Of a DNA stretch of 64,000 bases, positions 44,395 to 57,189 are shown in pieces. Location: the NCBI GenBank assembly GCA_016808115.1, contig JAEQBH010001375.1, forward strand, positions 124,001 to 188,000, read 5' to 3'. The translations under genes were made by a program, and so were the position numbers. The DNA comes from Tetrastigma voinierianum (lineage: Eukaryota > Streptophyta > Magnoliopsida > Vitales > Vitaceae). The notes under the pieces are model-generated. The model did not search any database, was not told where the DNA came from, and saw only the letters and a program-made list of their open reading frames with translations. Numbering within the stretch: position 1 is the first letter of the stretch; every line of letters starts with the position of its first letter.

Positions 44395-46065
44395 TTTGAT
44401 TCGTGGCATAGGCTGAGCTAAAATCAACAAATTTATATACCACTTTACCATCGTCAGAGTCAAGCATCGCATAGTGGTTCAGGGCCTAACACGGGCTGGG
44501 TTTTCATCCTAGAAATGGTTTGCACGCGCCCGGCTGCAAGCGCTTTATTCGACTCTTCGGATTTGTGTTTCAAAAATAAAGGGAATGGTTTGAAAACTGA
44601 TAATTGTAAAACCGAAAGTTGGGGGCAGAAAAGTTAACTTTGAAGAATTAGGTCACTAACTTATGTTAGTATAAAACAAGTGTCTCTGTTTTATCCTCAT
44701 GTTATGACATGCAACCTATACTCCAGTACAACTGGACCATGTTTTAAACTAGGCAAACCTCACCCATGAAACAATCCCCATGAAACAACTCTATTTGAGT
44801 CAATACGGGTAGCATGCAATTATGGCCCCTTTAGTTTAAACCACAACATTTAATACTCATCTTAGGCTCGTAAGACCATAAGAACCAGTCTAAAGCATGG
44901 ACGGTATTGGCCAAATCAATAACATTAAATGCTATGCAACCTAATTTGAGAAACTAACATATAATATCCCAATTTTGAAACTCAGTAAAGATATCTAAAG
45001 AATCACGAGTACCTCTCTCCTTGAATAATGGATTCTGCATGAAGTGGCCAAATTAATGATATTCGATGTTATCTAACCATGTTTGAAAATGCAAGGGCCA
45101 TAAATACACCCCTGTAGCTTTAGTACAAAGGGACAACATCCATATGCCCCACCACAAGCTAGCTTCCTTGCTCTTCCAAGAAGGAGGCAGCGAAGAATCT
45201 CTTGGGGTTATCCATCTCAGAATATGAACATGGCAGGAAAGGAAAGAGAGAGAGAAAAGCAAACTTCAATAAAGAGCTTTATTGCAAAGTAAAGCTTACA
45301 AACTCATCTTCTCTCAGATAGTTTGCTCTCGTTTATTACTTTGGTTACAAAGCAAGAACTATAGGCCTCCTCGGGTAATAAATACCAAAACCTGCTGAAA
45401 TTGTAGTTATAGGACAATTAAGTATTTTTAAGTTTGGGCGGTTTGGCATTATTACAAAGCATGACGGGAGGCATCCAATTTAGCTAGGTGAGAATTTCGC
45501 TAACTAGAAATCAACGGCCTAGCAGCGAAAGAAAATTTAAGGCATTAGGGTGAGCAATTTGGCTAGCTAGCGAAATTTAATAAGCTAGCGAAATTTTTTT
45601 GTGGCGAAATCAATTATTTTAGCTAAGGAACGATTGCTCGCGAATTTGAGTATCTAGCGAGAATTTGTGTTTTAAGCTAAGGTTGCGAAATTTTTAAGCT
45701 AAGGTTGCGAAATTTTTTCGCGATCTTAAGCAATTTTACACCCAATCTAGCAAAATTCCTGCATTGATGATCTTCACTCCATCACTCATTTGCATCATTT
45801 TCTTCATTTTGCCTTGGTTTCTATTTGATTCTTGGGTGGTTGATGATTTGAGACTTGAATTCCGACTTCATGATTCATCATTTGACTCGAGATTGGACTC
45901 AAAGTCTTAAAGCACATAAAACAACCAAAAATACCCTCCAAAGGCATAGTGCTACTAAAAGAAGGCTAGAACACTACAATTGGTATAAATGACATGATTA
46001 ATGTCTTAAAAGCACTCCAAAACCTATAATATAGGGTTGAAATTGCACTTTTTGGGCATTAATCA
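44395..46065 (-). mobile_element. Family B LTR, inverted copy
   Basis: On the minus strand it begins TGATTAATGCCCAAAAAGTG at 46065 and ends GCCACGAATCA near 44396, 1.67 kb. It is closest in order to the LTR at 34564, with the motif patch at 45480-45740 and CCATTTGCATC sequence. It diverges clearly from its inverted neighbour, so it is not a simple fold-back copy. Confidence 0.8.
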
Positions 46066-47315
46066 GATATTTAATTTAAGATTCGAGCTTTTCCGATTTC
46101 ATTAGGTTGCTCTTATGAGTCGGAGGAATGTTGTAGTGTGCTTAATTGATGGTGAAACCCGGCTTCCATTAGTGAATGTTATGGTCAGAATTTATCTTTC
46201 ACGTAGTTGTTTCCAACGACTTGTGAATTCGGTTGTGAATTTACTTGGACATGGGTTTAATGTTTTTGTCTGAATACTTCAGTTTCTTCTCTGATTTTAA
46301 GATTTGTTTCATTGCTCACGATTTCAAGGAGGTCCTCTCGAGTGACCCCGGAAGACATTCTGAGTTATGAAAGACATTTCCTTGAAAGTATATTTCTTTA
46401 TTAGAATCTAATGAGCTTTATAAGTTTACTTAGATAAATCCTCTTCTCACTTGAAATCCAAGAACGAGTTGAATGATTATCAATTTAAACAAGCGGAAGG
46501 AGTTTCGCCTCAATTCGAATAGGCAAAAGCCAATCCGTGTTAGGTGAGATCTAATCAAGGAGAGGGTGATCTATTCTAGTAATTTAGAGGAAGAGTAACG
46601 GGAAGTTGTATATCCTTGCTTGGCTAGATAGCAGGGCTAGGTTGAGTCCATAAAATGGGTGAAGTATTGCAAAAGAAAAATACCAGTTAGAAATCCCTAT
46701 TAAAAGTAGTCATCTAATTCCACATCTTCAGAAAGAATCGGGAAAATTAGATCATGGCTAATGGAGTGTAGAGATCAATTTTATCACGCTCGCGCCTTGG
46801 GCGATTTTAAAACTACGAATACACAAGCAATTTTATGGAGTGTTAACTACGGGAATTGATACTTCACAATAGCGATGATCTTGATGTCCTCTGAAGATAA
46901 CTTCGATTTCCATTTATTTCGTCCTTATTCATTATTCTTTATTCTTTAGATTCCAGTTTATTTGATTATTTCATTTTTTCCCTAATACTTGTATATTTCT
47001 GACTTCTTAGTTTGGATCTCAATGTCATGTTATAGTCCAAATAGTATGGGCTTGGTAGTCGAGTGGTGATCCTAGAATTCTCGAGATCTCTGTGAGGTGA
47101 ATGTCACGGACTTATATCCATTTATTACTTGTCGACATGCACTTGCGGGATATTAGGCCCCGAAACCAAAATTGAAAATGATATACTCAGGAGATTTGTG
47201 GTTTATATAATAGAGTCAACAAGTTTTATGTAGGCGTCGTTCGCAGGGTTAGACAATAGTCTTTTAGCGATAGTGTTATAAATTTGTATATGTGTTTTGG
47301 TCGTCGACAAGTTTT
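46066..47315 (+). mobile_element. Family A 5' LTR, second segment
   Basis: It resumes GATATTTAATTTAAG and then matches 58500-59740: GTTGCTCTTATGAGTCGGAG, CTTCCATTAGTGA, GGTCCTCT, and GGAATTGATACTTCACAAT. It ends near GTCGTCGACAAG at 47311, after one internal primer-site-like unit. Confidence 0.8.
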
Positions 47316-47340
47316 TATGTTTGCATTCTTAGGATCGAAG
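47225..47340 (+). other. Primer-site-like pair at family A LTR/internal boundary
   Basis: Two units about 86 bases apart, one near 47230-47250 (TAGGCGTCGTTCGCAGGGTT) and one near 47316-47339 (TATGTTTGCATTCTTAGGAT, then CGAAG). Each follows a CAACAAG or GACAAG plus TTTT. The first also exists in the 3' LTR (59663-59681), so it is inside the LTR; the second is then the functional-position site. Both are diverged from the tRNA-Asp complement. Confidence 0.65.
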
Positions 47341-47519
47341 AATTTAGTAAATCAATATCAGACGAAATACAATTTGGACATTTGAAGAAAAAGAACAAAA
47401 ATAGCTTTTCAACGAGTGGTTATTTTAGCCACTAACCTTTATGAACCATATTGAAAATATTTGTTGACGGACTAATCTTTATTAATGTAAATTATTGTTT
47501 TGATTTCGGTAAATTTTGT

Positions 47520-48800
47520 GCATAGAAGCGAACAACGTCGATTCTAGCGGTGCAGGTGAAGGCGCTCGAAGCGGGAAAAAGATAAGCGAAAAGCTTCGAC
47601 CATATGAAAAGCGGGGATGGAATGAAATCACGTAGAAGCGGCTAGAAGGCTCCAATTACGATACTATGGAGGACTTCTGGAAGCCTAATATTCAAGATGA
47701 GTACTCTTGCAATCGAGTGACCAACTATTGATCAAATAATTTTGAACTTAAACGACACTATTACAATGGTCGGCGACATCGAGTTTCTTTGGTCATCCTT
47801 TGAGGACCCCAAGCAGGCACCTGGGAAAGATTCTCTGGGATGGCTAATATAGTGAAGTTGAATAGGGTGAGACCGAAGTCATGTACATCTATTCCCATTC
47901 TCTCTAAAGTCTGGCTTCATGGTATGAATCTTTTACCATATGGTTACATTATTCTTGGGAGGAGTTATTAAACTACTTAGGTAGATTCTTTCTGACCCTC
48001 ACCTAAGAAGAAGGAGAAATCATTGTGTTTGAGGAAGATGAAAGCACGTATGTAGCTTAGGAAAGATTCAAGCGGTTCTTTGAGAAGATGTCGATGCATA
48101 GGATAGATGCAGAACACATATGGACGTTGTATATCATGCCTTGAATGACTATATCAAGGGATCATTGATGCTTCATGTTGCTGGAGCATTCAAGCGAAAA
48201 GTCTTTGAAAAGAGGCAAAAAATTTGATTGAAGGCCTGGCTAAATGCAATATAAACTCATACAGGTTTTCAAGGAAACGACGGAGAAGGGGATCATGGGT
48301 GAGACGAGATGTGACCATGGAGGCGAGTTAGATGCCATTATGCGCGGGATGGACAAGCAAGAAGGAAGACACTGCTTGCCCATGAGATGGGCTTGATTGA
48401 AAGAGAGTTATTGAAGGGAAGTCGCGAGAGTTCTTTGAACAATTCTATGATCTTGAAGAGGTTAATTATCTGGGTGAGCGAAACTACCATTTCAAACCAA
48501 TCTTAACACGCGGCTACATTATCACCAATAACGAACCGTGAGAATTTCTCCTTATGGTGGAGAGGACTACAAGGCCCTCGGCATGGACAGAACCCTCAAC
48601 AGGGTTATCAACAGCCACCAAGGTTCCAGTGTGGCGAGGAAATGAACGTGAGGAAATGAATATCGGGGTCGGAGAAGGGCTTGATCTTTGAAGAAACGAA
48701 TCTGCTGTAGTTCATAGGGGATAATAAAATTGTACAGACCTCCATGAACAAAAGTTTGAAATTAGAAACAAGCGCTCACCGGTTCTCAAATTTTGAACAC
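47520..48800 (+). pseudogene. Athila family A gag remnant
   Basis: The region is frame-shifted throughout. Early sequence reads SGAGEGARSGKKISEKLRPY, then a capsid core around 47890-48010 (HYSWEELLNYLGRF-like pieces) and EEDESTYVA near 48030. At 48490-48630 are YHSNT- and NHENFSYGGE-like pieces and NPQQGYQQPPRFQC, the C-terminal proline/glutamine region typical of Athila gag. No frame exceeds about 60 codons. Confidence 0.7.
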
Positions 48801-49720
48801 CACCCAATGCATCCTGAAGAACACAGGAGACCTGAGTAGAATGGTGGCCACAATCACACTGGCTTGAGAGGAAAGATGCCTTCCCAGTGACCTGAGAAGA
48901 ATCGAAAATGTGGCTGTGCTGGGAGCAGGAGTGGGAAGGAGTTAGAAAGATGGAAGAAAAATGGCGGCAAAGAAGAAGAAAGCCCCGGAAAGGAAGAAGC
49001 CTTGCTTTGGAAAAGAAAGAAGGAGTGGGCGGAAGGATATCGAAACCTGCAAGCGCAGTCCCATTTCCCTGAAATTTGCATAAATCAAGATTAGGAAGCG
49101 GTTTGCAGGTTTTGAAACCTTTAGTAGAATCAGTATCTTCTGAAGTGGTGACTCAGATGCCTCTATGCAAATTCACGAAGGACATCGCGAAGGCGAAAGA
49201 AAGATATTAGAAGGGTTGTGAATCTCAGCTACTTGCGATCTGTGATAAGAAAGAATTGCGGAAAAGATGAAGGATCGGGGGTTTTACAATTCCTTGCATC
49301 ATTGGAAGTTGAATTCGGAAAGCTCCTACGTGACTCGGGAGGTAGTATAAACTTGATGCCTCTTTTACGTTGCGGCTTGATTGGATTTTGGGGGAGGTTA
49401 TTCCGCCCTGTACTCTTCAAATGGCGGAGCGGTCGATGGTAAAACTTGAGTCATGGAAGATGTCTTGCAGTCCTTTGTTGGGAAATTTGTTTTCCCAGTA
49501 GGCTTCATCATTCTGGACATGGAAGAAAATTCTGTCACCCTGCTGTTGGGGAGACCATTCCTAGCTCGCGGAGCACTGTCGACACGGAGTTCTCACCTTG
49601 AGGGTTGGAGAGGAAAACTCTTTGCTCAACGATCAAAGCATGCGGGGAATGTAGACATAGACGGAGAAAACTGCAATGTAGTTGATGATCATGCATGCCT
49701 CTGATACGATGTTCTGATGA
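48801..49720 (+). pseudogene. Athila family A protease remnant
   Basis: The frame at 49218-49442 has GSGVLQFLAS, then LRDSGGSINLMPL with the aspartic protease signature D-S-G at 49332-49340. After a frameshift, the frame 49453-49704 gives MEDVLQSFVGKFVFPVGFII, LDMEE and LLLGRPFLARGAL, the conserved second half. Two pieces thus cover nearly the whole domain, broken once between them. Confidence 0.87.
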
Positions 49721-50900
49721 ATTGTAATCTTTCGAAATTTTATCAATGAAAAGAGATAAATTCCCGATATATTGAAGATGACTACTTTGATTGTCCATAC
49801 AGCAGTTTCATTCTACAAAGCTGTGTTGAGCACGGCTCAACGAAATGACAAGGGGAAAATAATGAAAAATTCATCGAACGGTGAGCTGATGTTGAAAGTT
49901 GCCAAGTCATTTAGTATGCTTACTTAGAATCACGAAAACGGTGATTATCTCTGCTAGACTCGGTGATCTTTGAGAGCGAGAGGTTCTTGAAAATCTTAAA
50001 GAAGCATAAAGAGTCACATAGCTTGGTCCATTGAAGAGTTAAGGGTATCGGGTCCATCAGATTTGCATGAGTGCGCTGAAGAAAATTTCAAAGCCATGCG
50101 CCCAGAGCATGAGGAGTGAGATCGATGAGAGGAGTAGTCGAGGAAGGAAGTACTCAAATTCTTCGAATCTTGGTTTATCTATGCAATTTCATATAGTCCT
50201 TAGGTGAAGCCCGATTATGTAGTTCCAAAAGAAGGTGGGTTTTACTATATGATCCATGATAAGAAAATGGTCGTTCAGCGAAGCAGTGACGGATCAGGTA
50301 TGCATTGAAATTCTGGCCCGAACCTGACCACGAGAAAAAGATCATTTCCCTTTGCACTATTGATCAGAATCTTAGACCAGTTAAGCCAGAACACCCTCAT
50401 TTGTTTCTTGGATGTTGTTAATTCTGATCAGATTGCTATTGAGGACGAATACCACGTTCCACATGCCTATGGTACCTTGCCTTGAGAAGGACACCATTTG
50501 GGGTACGTGAAATGCTCTGCTGTTCCGGTGAATGATGTCAATCTTCTCGGACTTGGTTGAAAGGTTATAGGTACATGGATGACTTCACTTTGTGTATGGA
50601 TCCAGTTTTGATAGTGTTGAAGGAAGAACACAGAGATTAGCGAATGCAGAGTGTTTGATGCATGAATTGGGAAAATGCCATTTATGGTAAAAACTTAAAG
50701 GTATTGTTCTTGGGCATAAAATTCGCTCACTTGGACTAGAAGTAGACCCGATCAAGGTATCCATTATCAAAACTCTTTTACCTACCACGATAAAAGGAGT
50801 AAGAAGCTTCTTGGGGGCATCTTTGGATTTTATGGAGATTCATCAAAGACTTCTCAAAATAACGAGACATGCGGTCTTGGAGAAGGATACAAGGTTTAAT
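49721..50900 (+). pseudogene. Athila family A reverse transcriptase remnant
   Basis: The readable order is VVPKEGGF (about 50220), NLTTRKRSFPFALL (about 50320), ILDQLSQNTLICFLDVV (about 50370), the catalytic YMDD at 50572-50583 followed by FTLCMDP, GKMPFMV (about 50673), VLGIKFAHLD-like and VDPIKVSII-like pieces, then VRSFLGASLDFM (about 50800). YMDD keeps both catalytic aspartates. About 270 bases before 49990 hold only a degraded linker. Confidence 0.82.
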
Positions 50901-51340
50901 TTTGATGACTCACATAGAAATTGCTTTTGAAGAATCAAGATCAAATTGGTTCAAGCACCTATAATGTTGCACGAGAATGGGACCGGGGATTTGAAATAAT
51001 GTGTGATGCGGTGATTTTACGATAGGAGGCTATCTAGAGGCGAAAGAAAGGAGAAAATATTACGGGACCATTACTATGCTAGTAAGAACCTTGATAAACT
51101 AAGAAAATTACTCAACAAGCTGAGAGATGCTAGCCATAGTATTTGCAGCAGAAAATTAAACGATACATTTTGGGATCCATTATTTATTATTCATACGATC
51201 ATCTTGACGTCAGTACCTTGTAATATGAAGAAGGCTAAGCCAAGATTGATAAGGTGGGTCTTTATATTGCAAAGTTTGACTTGGAATCAAAGGATAAAGG
51301 GGGTGTGACAAACCATGATGGCTGATCAGCAGTAAAGTAG
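50901..51340 (+). pseudogene. Athila family A RNase H remnant
   Basis: The SDF/CDAS start is shifted (TGDLK-CVMR near 50985). DHYYASKNLDKL is at about 51060, then QAEMLAIVFAAEN-like sequence near 51120, and KAKPRLIRWVFILQSLTWN at 51231-51290, a strong landmark for the RNase H/integrase junction of Athila elements. Confidence 0.78.
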
Positions 51341-52670
51341 AAAAACCTTTCTTGAAGAGAAAGTAATGAGAGAACTTCCAGGATGAGCAAGTATTTAAAG
51401 TTTCATAGACTTCCATGGTATCTTTGATATTGTGAACTATTTGCTGGCTGGAGTAATTCATGAGGTCGACTACCAGTAGGAAGAGGCTCATGACTGACAG
51501 CCGGAGTATTATATTTGGGATGATCCTTTTATTTAAAAGAGTCTTGACATGATAATAAAGATGTATACGGAAAATGAAACAGGCAAAATTCTAAATGAAT
51601 GCAACACATCTGCCATATGGGGCATTTTCCCGGGAGAAAGAAGCAGCTCTGTAAGATGCTCAATGGGTTACTGTGGCCCACTATCTTGGAGATTGTGCTG
51701 AGTGGAGTTAAATTGTGTGATAGATGCAAAAGATTGGAAATATTAGCGTGAAATGAAATGCCCTAAGAGGTATAATGGTGATCTGAATCTTTGATGTATG
51801 GGGAGATAGATTTTATGGGACCCATTCCTATCATTTAAATTTGTACATACTAACTACTTGATTGGTGTATTTCAAATAGGTGAAACAAGTAACTTGTCAA
51901 GGAATGATGCTAATACGATTGTAAAGCTTCTTACGAAAAAATATTTTAGCTTGGATTTGGAACACCCCGAAGTATCATTAGTGATGGGGGAGCTAAGTAC
52001 TATAAACAAAATATTTGCAAAACTAATGACGAGTATGGGATCGAGCATGTAATGAGTCTAACCTCATCCAGGACCAATGGACAAGCGAAATTTCAACGGG
52101 GAGATTAAAATACTTGAAAAGAGTATGAGCTCGACGGAAAGTTGGTCTTTAAACGATGATGCACTTTGGGCCTTCTGAATTTGCATCTGAAAACTCCCAT
52201 TGGAATGTCCCCATCTGAAATTGTTTGTAAAACCATATCACTACCTCTGGAATTTGAATCTGAGACAATGTGGGCCAAATAAAGTTAAGACACATTTAAA
52301 GCTGCAAGGGAAGAGATTGCTCAAGCTGGCAATAAGGCCCGGAAGAATTGAGAAATGAAGCCTATGATAATCTTTAGAATCTGAGGATAAGACAAAAGAA
52401 ATGGCATGATCAAAGGGATCTGAGGAAGAGTTGAGCTTGAAGAGGAGCAGTTCTCTTTGTTTAATTCTAGACTGAAATTGTTTCGGAAAGTTGGAAATCA
52501 AATGGGAGTGGGCCATACACGGTGAGTGTCAAGCGATACATTTGGAGGCAGTGACATGAAGGGGCCCGTCTTTGGAAGAAATTCAAAATTAGATGGAATG
52601 GTAGCTGCTTATCTAGCGAGGAGGAAGGAATGAAGAGCTCCAATGAGTTCATCTAGAAAGAAGAAGAGGC
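51341..52670 (+). pseudogene. Athila family A integrase remnant
   Basis: CDRCKR (51716-51733) gives the two cysteines of the zinc-binding domain. Near 51960-52050 a frame reads PRSIISDGGAKYYKQ, DEYGIEHVMSL and TNGQAKFQ; the Asp of ISDGG is catalytic. Downstream, SLETMWAK-like and PRKIEKWHD-like fragments mark the C-terminal part, ending near 52660 before a T-rich stretch. Many frameshifts. Confidence 0.8.
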
Positions 52671-55600
52671 AGCAATAAGTCATTGGGGACTCAAAATGGC
52701 TTGATGGGAGGTAAACTATAGAAAATTTAGTTTGCTTTTTAGTTTGAATTTTTTTTTGAGTAATTTTGTTTTGATTGGTTCTATAAAGATAGATTTAATT
52801 TTGAGAAGTTAATTGTAGTTTAATTAAATTTTCTTGAATCATGCATTTAATAAATACGCAAGGCTAAAGACATGAGTGAGAAAAGCAACTCCGAGACACC
52901 TCCGGCAACTTTGTCACCATGAACAAAGGGGGTACTCTCCCTAAAATAACATTAGAAATGAGTAGTGCTTGTTGAATTTACATTGGAGATGCTGAATAAA
53001 TATACAAAGGAGTATAAGTTAATAAAGGAATTCAAGTTTTGAGATCATTAAACAAAAGGGCATAAGTGAAAACAAAAGTAAAAAACTTGAAAATGAAAGT
53101 CACGAGCATGGAACATCTGATATAAAAAAAAAACTGTTGTCATCGAAATGGAGCTTGGTATGTCAGCGACATAAAGATCTGTGCAGTACTCACCCCTCTT
53201 AAATGCCACAAATTAATGTTCTTAGAAATAAAAGTGAAATGAAATTGATGTCGCGACAAGCGAATTTAATGAAACCAATGATTAGCCCACAAAAACTTAG
53301 TTGAATTGCAATGACTAGAGGAACTTCTTCCCTCTAGCTCCAATTTCAGCTTAGTTCATCCTCTACATATACTGATTCTAAATTCCACTGAAAACCTAGC
53401 TCTAAAATCTTGAAACTTTCCTTCCGTTTCAAATGGCTGAAACCTGGGCATACCTAACTGGAAGAGATCTATGGAGAGATATGTCTGACTGAGGAAGAAT
53501 CAGGAGGAACCGATGGAAGAGATGCCTGAAGCACGAGAAGCTGACGGACTACAGAAAGAGCAGATGAGGAAGGGAAGAAAGCAAGAGAAAGTAGAAGATT
53601 TTGTGTCAAGAAAACTTATTTAACTGGAAAGAAACCTTTATGCAACAAGGGTTCTGTATCGAAAAGAGATTCGGAAAACCACAATACCTTCCAGGAGATG
53701 ATTGAACAAGGTTGGGAAGCTTGCGCACATCAAAAGTCGAGTACACGGCGGTGGTGAAGAGATTTTGTTAGATCTGGTAGTAGGAAGAGCGACCTTTGTG
53801 TTAGGTCAGGAGGTGTAGTGCCATATGGAGCGAGGCCGTTCTTGAGCACATGGAATGGTGAGACCTGACATGGGTCCAGATTCAAAAAGCTCTTGGAAAA
53901 CCCAAATTTTAAGAAGATTGCCAAAAAAGCTCAGCGAGCTTCAAGTATTGGGACAAGGGAAGGAGGACCAAAACCTGAGCAGAAGCCTCAACAAGGAAAC
54001 TGGGTATGGATTCTATTTCTTGGCCCTACTGTTTTGGTCCCCGACGAAACATGTGTGCACGGAGAGGAAAGCGAGGAAGCAGATTATGTTGTATATTCTG
54101 AAGGGATACAAGCTCAATGTGGAAAATAGTAATTGAAAATTCTATAATGGGATACCATGGAAGGGAAATAAGGAGGAACAGATCCCTCACCGAGCGACAA
54201 TAAGCTGTTTTATGTTTAAAGTAGGGGTGAAGGGAGTGCAGGAAGAAGAAGAAGTCCCTTTGGCTTATCACCCTCCTCTTGTGGTGAGCAGGTTGAAACC
54301 AAAAGAAAAAGGGGGTGTTGATTGAAATAAGAGGCTCAGCTGCGAGAGCAAAGAGAGGAGACTTTAGAGTTTAGCGAGAAAGAAAGAGACAGAAATTCCT
54401 ACAAGAAAATAATACTTTCACATTTGAAACGATAGAAAAGAATGGGATGAAAAAGCCCCTTAGATTTCTCATCCTTAAGCTGTAGTTTCTCCCCTATGCA
54501 AAACAGAACATTCGAGGAGAGCAGGAAAGCTCAGGGAGCAGGCAATTCAATAATGGAGATCCTCGATACCGTGAAGAAGATGGAAAAAGGGAAAAAGTGG
54601 AATGTACAACAAAAATTCGGGGAAGGAGTTTTATGAAAGAGTTAAGAGAATTAATAATGGGAAGGCGAAAAGAAGAGATGGAAAAACGAGATGAAAAGAG
54701 GTTCTTCAGCGGTAAGAGAGGACAAGAAAGATAGAAGGAAAAGATCACTTGATCTTCTGAAACTCAAAGGCGAGTTATGAATCTTTATAACAATGTCCAG
54801 TTTAGCGTATTCCTCGGCTCCTAACCATCATGAAGAAAAGGAGGTAGAAGCAGGGGAAGCCCAGAGTGGGAGAACAAATCAAAAGTTCAGAACACATACA
54901 AGTCTCTGATTTTGAGAATAAGCTGGATGATAGAGGCAAAGCGAGATGTGAATCACGGGCGGCGAGAGAGAATGGCTAGAAAGAATTTGGATTTGATTAA
55001 CAACAATCTTTCCAAATTTTAGGAAGTAATAAGCTGAAATGGAAAACCTGACCAAATAGCTTAGGAAAGAGAGACAAGATGAAGGCTAAGCAGAAGGTTG
55101 ATCTCTCAGTAGAGATCTTTGCATTGAAAGATCAGTTGAAGCGAGGAAACTAAGAAGAGAAAGAAAGAGAAATGAGAATTCCCTCCATTTCCCAGGCTCA
55201 ATTAGATTACCCTTGGGCCTGAATCCCCTAATATTTCAATAGCACTCTTCCAAGAAAAGATAGACTTCTTCCCCAAAAGCTGACCTTCCTTATCCTCAGA
55301 AAGCCCCATCTTGTTGTATCCAGCCTTTACAATTCAATCGAAATAAAATGATAAAGTTGGTGAATTATTTTGTGTGTTACTTTAGTTTGTTAAATTTGTG
55401 TATTTACTTTGTGATTGCATAGTTGGGAGGAAAATAAAAGTAGGAATTAGTTGAGAATAAAAAGCTGTTTAAGAGATCTGGCAAATGAATTGAATGGCTT
55501 GATTAGATTAGGAATAAGCTGGGAAATGCAGGACAAAATGCGAGAATAAGGACGAATGAATACGAGTTTAATTGAAGCACAAAGTGCAAAAAAGTGACAA

Positions 55601-56924
55601 GTCTAATGATAAATCCCGGAATAGGAAAGGTAATACAATGGAAGGAACCAAAACATATTTTGAGTTTGTGAGTACGAGCATTAAGTCGAGGAACTGTTGA
55701 ATATCAATTAATTTAACTACTCATCAAGAATGAGTCGAGGAAATCCCTTATGGTTAGTCACAACTATTCAATCAAATTCTAAATTTGTTAGATTATTGAT
55801 TGAGCGAAATTCTAGGTAATCTACAGTGACAAGAATGCGAGCCATTCTTGAATGGTTAGTCATCTCAAACCATCTTTATTCATATACGTGCATATACCTT
55901 GGATTCAAATTGAGCAGAAACAAGCCTATTTTCAAAATAAGCAAATCGGAAACCCCAATCCATCCTAAAAATCAATCCTTGTTAAAAAACCTATGATTGC
56001 AGGGAGATTCAAAAGGAGGAAGAAAGAAATGAAGTTTGGGGGTATATGATGTTTTTGAGGAACTCAAAGGAGAAAAAATATAGAAAAGGGAATGAAAGAA
56101 AAGGCAAAGAAAGCGAGAAAATGTGAAAAAGAAAGCTTATAGGGATAAGTTTTATCTTGTGGCCTAACTCTCTTGAACAGAATTAAGTTCTTAGGGGTGT
56201 TTCAACACCTAGTACCTAATGCCATACATTGTAGAACTCTTAGCTTAGTTCGCTAAGAGTGTGCTAGAAAGCCTAAAAGGTAAAACATTGCACTATCACG
56301 AATAGTGACAAAACAAAGGGAATTTGATTTGAATTACAAGTATGAAATAGGGGCATACGATTACGAATTGAAGCAATCAAAGAGATGTCCCAAACATGAA
56401 GTTAGGGAGTTCATTAAAGAAACTACAAGAAAAGAGGCGATAGTAAAAGATGAAAAGTTCGAGGGTAATCTTAACCTAAAAATTCCCTTCCATCCTACCT
56501 ATTACCCCAGCTATGATATAAGCCCAAAAGACGATTGATCTTGAAGAGGCTGATTACCTACATTAGTGAGTCAATATGAGCAAGCAAACCTATGGAATTT
56601 GGAAAATATGGAAACAATCAAAACTGTGAAGGACTTTAGGGAGTGAAGTGACTCATTATGAAGATGAGAAAGGAAAATAAATTTATTATTCAAAGGATCC
56701 TAATAGATTATGTTGTTTGTAAAACAGACTCCTTGATTTAGTTTTGTATACTATATAAAATTCAGAAACTAACCTTGAGAAATTTGGACTTGAAGCTAGA
56801 TATACGAGAAAACAATGCATTCCTTGTATTTCAATCAATTCTTTGCTAATACAAAAGCAGACGGAAAATGTCATTTTGTTTGAGGACAAACAATTCTTTC
56901 TTTCCTTTGTGAGGACAAACAAAA
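52671..56924 (+). mobile_element. Family A post-integrase region, possible env-like ORF remains
   Basis: In 4.2 kb there is no recognised domain. A candidate start MAETWAYLTGRDLWRDM lies at about 53432, followed by broken frames to about 55200. At 53855-54136 two overlapping frames are both open (93 and 78 codons). The interval 52720-53300 is T-rich then A-rich and includes a stray GATGTCGCGACAAG at 53246. A frame at 56305-56538 reads a charged 77-residue stretch. Position after integrase is where Athila elements carry an env-like ORF, but sequence support is weak. Confidence 0.4.
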
Positions 56925-56942
56925 CTTTAAGTTTGGGGAGTT
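56925..56942 (+). other. Family A polypurine tract
   Basis: AACTTTAAGTTTGGGGAG followed by TT ends directly at the LTR start TGATGAGC (56943). GTTTGGGGAG before a TGATGAG LTR start is usual for Athila elements. Confidence 0.75.
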
Positions 56943-57189
56943 TGATGAGCTTAAAATATCTATTTTAATCCATTTTTCTGTTTGATTTTCATACGAAAGG
57001 AATAATCAATATACGAAATATGAAGAAACTCACCAATTTGTTATTAGCGGGAGTGTGAAGAAGAAGAAAGGGTGAAAAAAAAAATGCGAAATTAGGTGGA
57101 GTAAAAATCACGAGGAAAATGGCAGAGCGAAATGAAAGCAGAGCTGGCGGTTCGCTAATGCGGTTTGGAGAGCACCGCAGTCAGTTATG

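Larger units (their letters stand above)
34564..46065 (+). mobile_element. Family B Athila composite with inverted outer LTRs
   Basis: It sits inside the family A 5' LTR. The order is LTR (+), tRNA-Asp primer site, gag, protease, RT, RNase H, integrase, 3' region, LTR (+), a short head-to-head primer-site junction, LTR (-). Both outer edges are LTR 5' ends, which a simple integration cannot produce. The flanks (AAGTTA to the left, GATATTTAA to the right) show no clear duplication. The three LTRs differ from one another. Confidence 0.75.
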
